Below, piece by piece: positions 3,941 to 5,210 of a stretch of DNA of 5,210 nt (positions are counted from its first letter, which is position 1; each line of letters opens with the position of its first letter). The notes beneath the pieces were generated by a model, which worked only from the letters and a program-made list of their open reading frames with translations, made no database searches and was not told the DNA's origin. The translations under genes and the position numbers were made by a program. Source of the DNA: Planctomycetota bacterium (GTDB lineage Bacteria; Planctomycetota; Planctomycetia; Pirellulales; Lacipirellulaceae); assembly GCA_024278035.1 (NCBI GenBank), contig JAJRUA010000080.1, positions 1 through 5,210 of the forward strand, written 5' to 3'.

Positions 3941-5146
3941 ATGAATACGCACGACTTGATCCGCCAGCTTGTCTTAAAAAACGAATCGAAAATCGTCCTT
4001 TTCGTGGCCGATGGCCTTGGTGGTTTGCCACAGCAGCCGGGCGGACCGACCGAGCTTGAAGCGGCCAAGACGCCGAATCTTGACAAGCTGGCCAGAGAAG
4101 GCGTTCTGGGCGGATCGATCCCCGTGCTGCCAGGCATCTCGCCCGGAAGTGGTCCTGGCCATCTCGGGCTGTTTGGCTACGACCCCCTTGAGTATCTCAT
4201 CGGTCGAGGCGCGCTCGAAGCAACCGGCATTGGTTTCCAACTCCAGGAGGGCGATGTCGCCATTCGGGCCAATTTCTGCACGCTTGATACCGCAGGCAAC
4301 ATCACCGATCGTCGTGCGGGTCGAATCCCCACCGAAGAGTCGGCTCCGCTGGCGATCAAGCTACGCGCGATTTCGATCCCTGGCGTGGAGATTTTTGTCG
4401 AGCCCGTGAAAGAACATCGCTTTGTGATTGTGCTACGCGGCAAAGGGCTCGAAGGCAACGTGCGGGACACGGACCCCCAAGCAACGGGTATCCCGCCGCT
4501 TGATCCGGTTGCGTCCGATCCGGGTAGCCAAAAGACGGCTGACATTTGCAAAGAGTTTATTTCCCAGGTGAAAAAAATTCTGGCCGACCAGCCGAAGGCC
4601 AACTGCTGCACGCTGCGTGGCATTACCGGTAAGCCATCGATCCCCAGCTTTGAGGAGGTTTACCAACTCAAGGCGGCAGCGATTGCCGTCTATCCGATGT
4701 ACAAAGGGCTCGCCAACTTGGTTGGCATGGACATCATCGGAGAGGCACAAACGCTCGACGACCAAATGGAGGTCCTCAAAAGCGTTTGGGACGACTACGA
4801 CTTCTTCTTCCTCCACTTTAAGTACACCGATTCGACCGGCGAAGACGGCAACTTCGACGCCAAGGTCAAGCGGACCGAAGATTACGACGCCGCGGTGCCA
4901 AAGATCATGGACCTCGGCCCCGATGTCTTTATCGCGACGGGCGATCACAGTACGCCCAGCATGTTGGCTGGCCACAGTTGGCATCCCGTGCCGACGCTCC
5001 TGTGGTCCAAAAACTGCCGAACCGACCCGTGCCAATCGTTTGGCGAAGCCGAATGCCTACGCGGTGGCCTCGGACAGTTCGAGGCAAAGCACCTGATGAC
5101 CCTCGCCCTGGCCAACGCCGGTCGGCTCAACAAGTTCGGAGCGTAA
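3941..5146 (+). CDS. apgM: 2,3-bisphosphoglycerate-independent phosphoglycerate mutase, archaeal type
   Basis: This cytoplasmic enzyme interconverts 3- and 2-phosphoglycerate in glycolysis and gluconeogenesis through a phosphoserine intermediate. At 401 residues it has the ApgM length, not the roughly 510 of bacterial GpmI. It belongs to the alkaline phosphatase superfamily. Visible sites: metal ligand D24 in VLFVADGLGG (19-28); nucleophile S70 in PGSGPGHLGLFGYDP (68-82); GRGALEATGIGF (88-99); DVAIRANFCTLD (105-116); DRRAGRI (123-129); AAAIAVYPMYKGLANLVGMD (245-264); HFKYTDSTGEDGN (292-304); TGDHSTP (333-339) with D335 and H336; and GHSWHPVP (344-351) with H345. E301 occupies the place where the superfamily usually has a metal-binding His. 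The ATG at 3941 has no Shine-Dalgarno, but the N-terminus has the expected length. A probable next gene starts 29 bases after the TAA. Confidence 0.95.
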   Translation: MNTHDLIRQLVLKNESKIVLFVADGLGGLPQQPGGPTELEAAKTPNLDKLAREGVLGGSIPVLPGISPGSGPGHLGLFGYDPLEYLIGRGALEATGIGFQLQEGDVAIRANFCTLDTAGNITDRRAGRIPTEESAPLAIKLRAISIPGVEIFVEPVKEHRFVIVLRGKGLEGNVRDTDPQATGIPPLDPVASDPGSQKTADICKEFISQVKKILADQPKANCCTLRGITGKPSIPSFEEVYQLKAAAIAVYPMYKGLANLVGMDIIGEAQTLDDQMEVLKSVWDDYDFFFLHFKYTDSTGEDGNFDAKVKRTEDYDAAVPKIMDLGPDVFIATGDHSTPSMLAGHSWHPVPTLLWSKNCRTDPCQSFGEAECLRGGLGQFEAKHLMTLALANAGRLNKFGA

Positions 5147-5175
5147 GGTCTTTTTAAGGGAGCCCCGTTTTACGA

Positions 5176-5210
5176 ATGCTTTCGCTGCCGGAACTGGGCA
5201 AGAACCAACA
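5176..5210 (+). CDS. Start of a probable next gene (truncated by window end)
   Basis: An ATG at 5176 opens a frame that runs to the window end, reading MLSLPELGKNQ. It lies 29 bases after the apgM stop, the usual spacing for a co-transcribed neighbour, and AAGGGAG at 5156-5162 is a possible but distant (13-base) ribosome binding site. Eleven codons are too few to identify a family. Confidence 0.45.
   Translation, partial: MLSLPELGKNQ

Noticed and set aside
4433..5035. 200-codon leftward open frame inside apgM
   Set aside because: It is antisense to conserved catalytic segments of ApgM, a common shadow effect in GC-rich genes.

Overview
The window looks like chromosomal DNA of a planctomycete, probably from the Pirellulales side of the phylum. 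The pointers are an EfpL/YeiP-type elongation factor beside an acidic protein of planctomycete character, an archaeal-type phosphoglycerate mutase in an otherwise bacterial setting, mostly leaderless-looking or Shine-Dalgarno-poor starts, and intergenic spaces filled with short degenerate repeats. This assignment is inference from remembered family patterns, not from a search.

Layout. Positions 1-169 hold no gene but carry a striking long inverted repeat (62-144) just past the 3' end of the leftward operon. Positions 170-2741 hold four leftward genes with gaps of 74, 79 and 46 bases, very likely one transcription unit read in the order proC (pyrroline-5-carboxylate reductase), a 77-residue unknown with a Cys pair, a 252-residue acidic unknown, and efpL (EF-P-like translation factor). 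A 322-base divergent spacer (2742-3063) separates this unit from a rightward exported small protein (3064-3537). A 403-base repeat-rich spacer (3538-3940) follows, then apgM (3941-5146) and the first codons of a probable next gene (5176 to the window end).

How the genes may work together. ProC makes proline. EF-P-family factors help ribosomes through proline-rich stretches. Their placement at the two ends of one probable operon is the most biologically suggestive feature, with two uncharacterised proteins between them. ApgM supplies the 3PG/2PG step of glycolysis and gluconeogenesis; it keeps the catalytic Ser and most metal ligands but has Glu where one His ligand is expected.

Other non-genic structure: short direct duplications lie across the stop codons of two consecutive genes (proC and the 77-residue gene), a GACTG pentamer cluster sits in the leader of the 252-residue gene, and C/T-rich, Shine-Dalgarno-free leaders precede two operon genes, opposite G-run (G-quadruplex-like) sequence on the other strand. 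I see no tRNA, rRNA, CRISPR array, transposase or phage gene.
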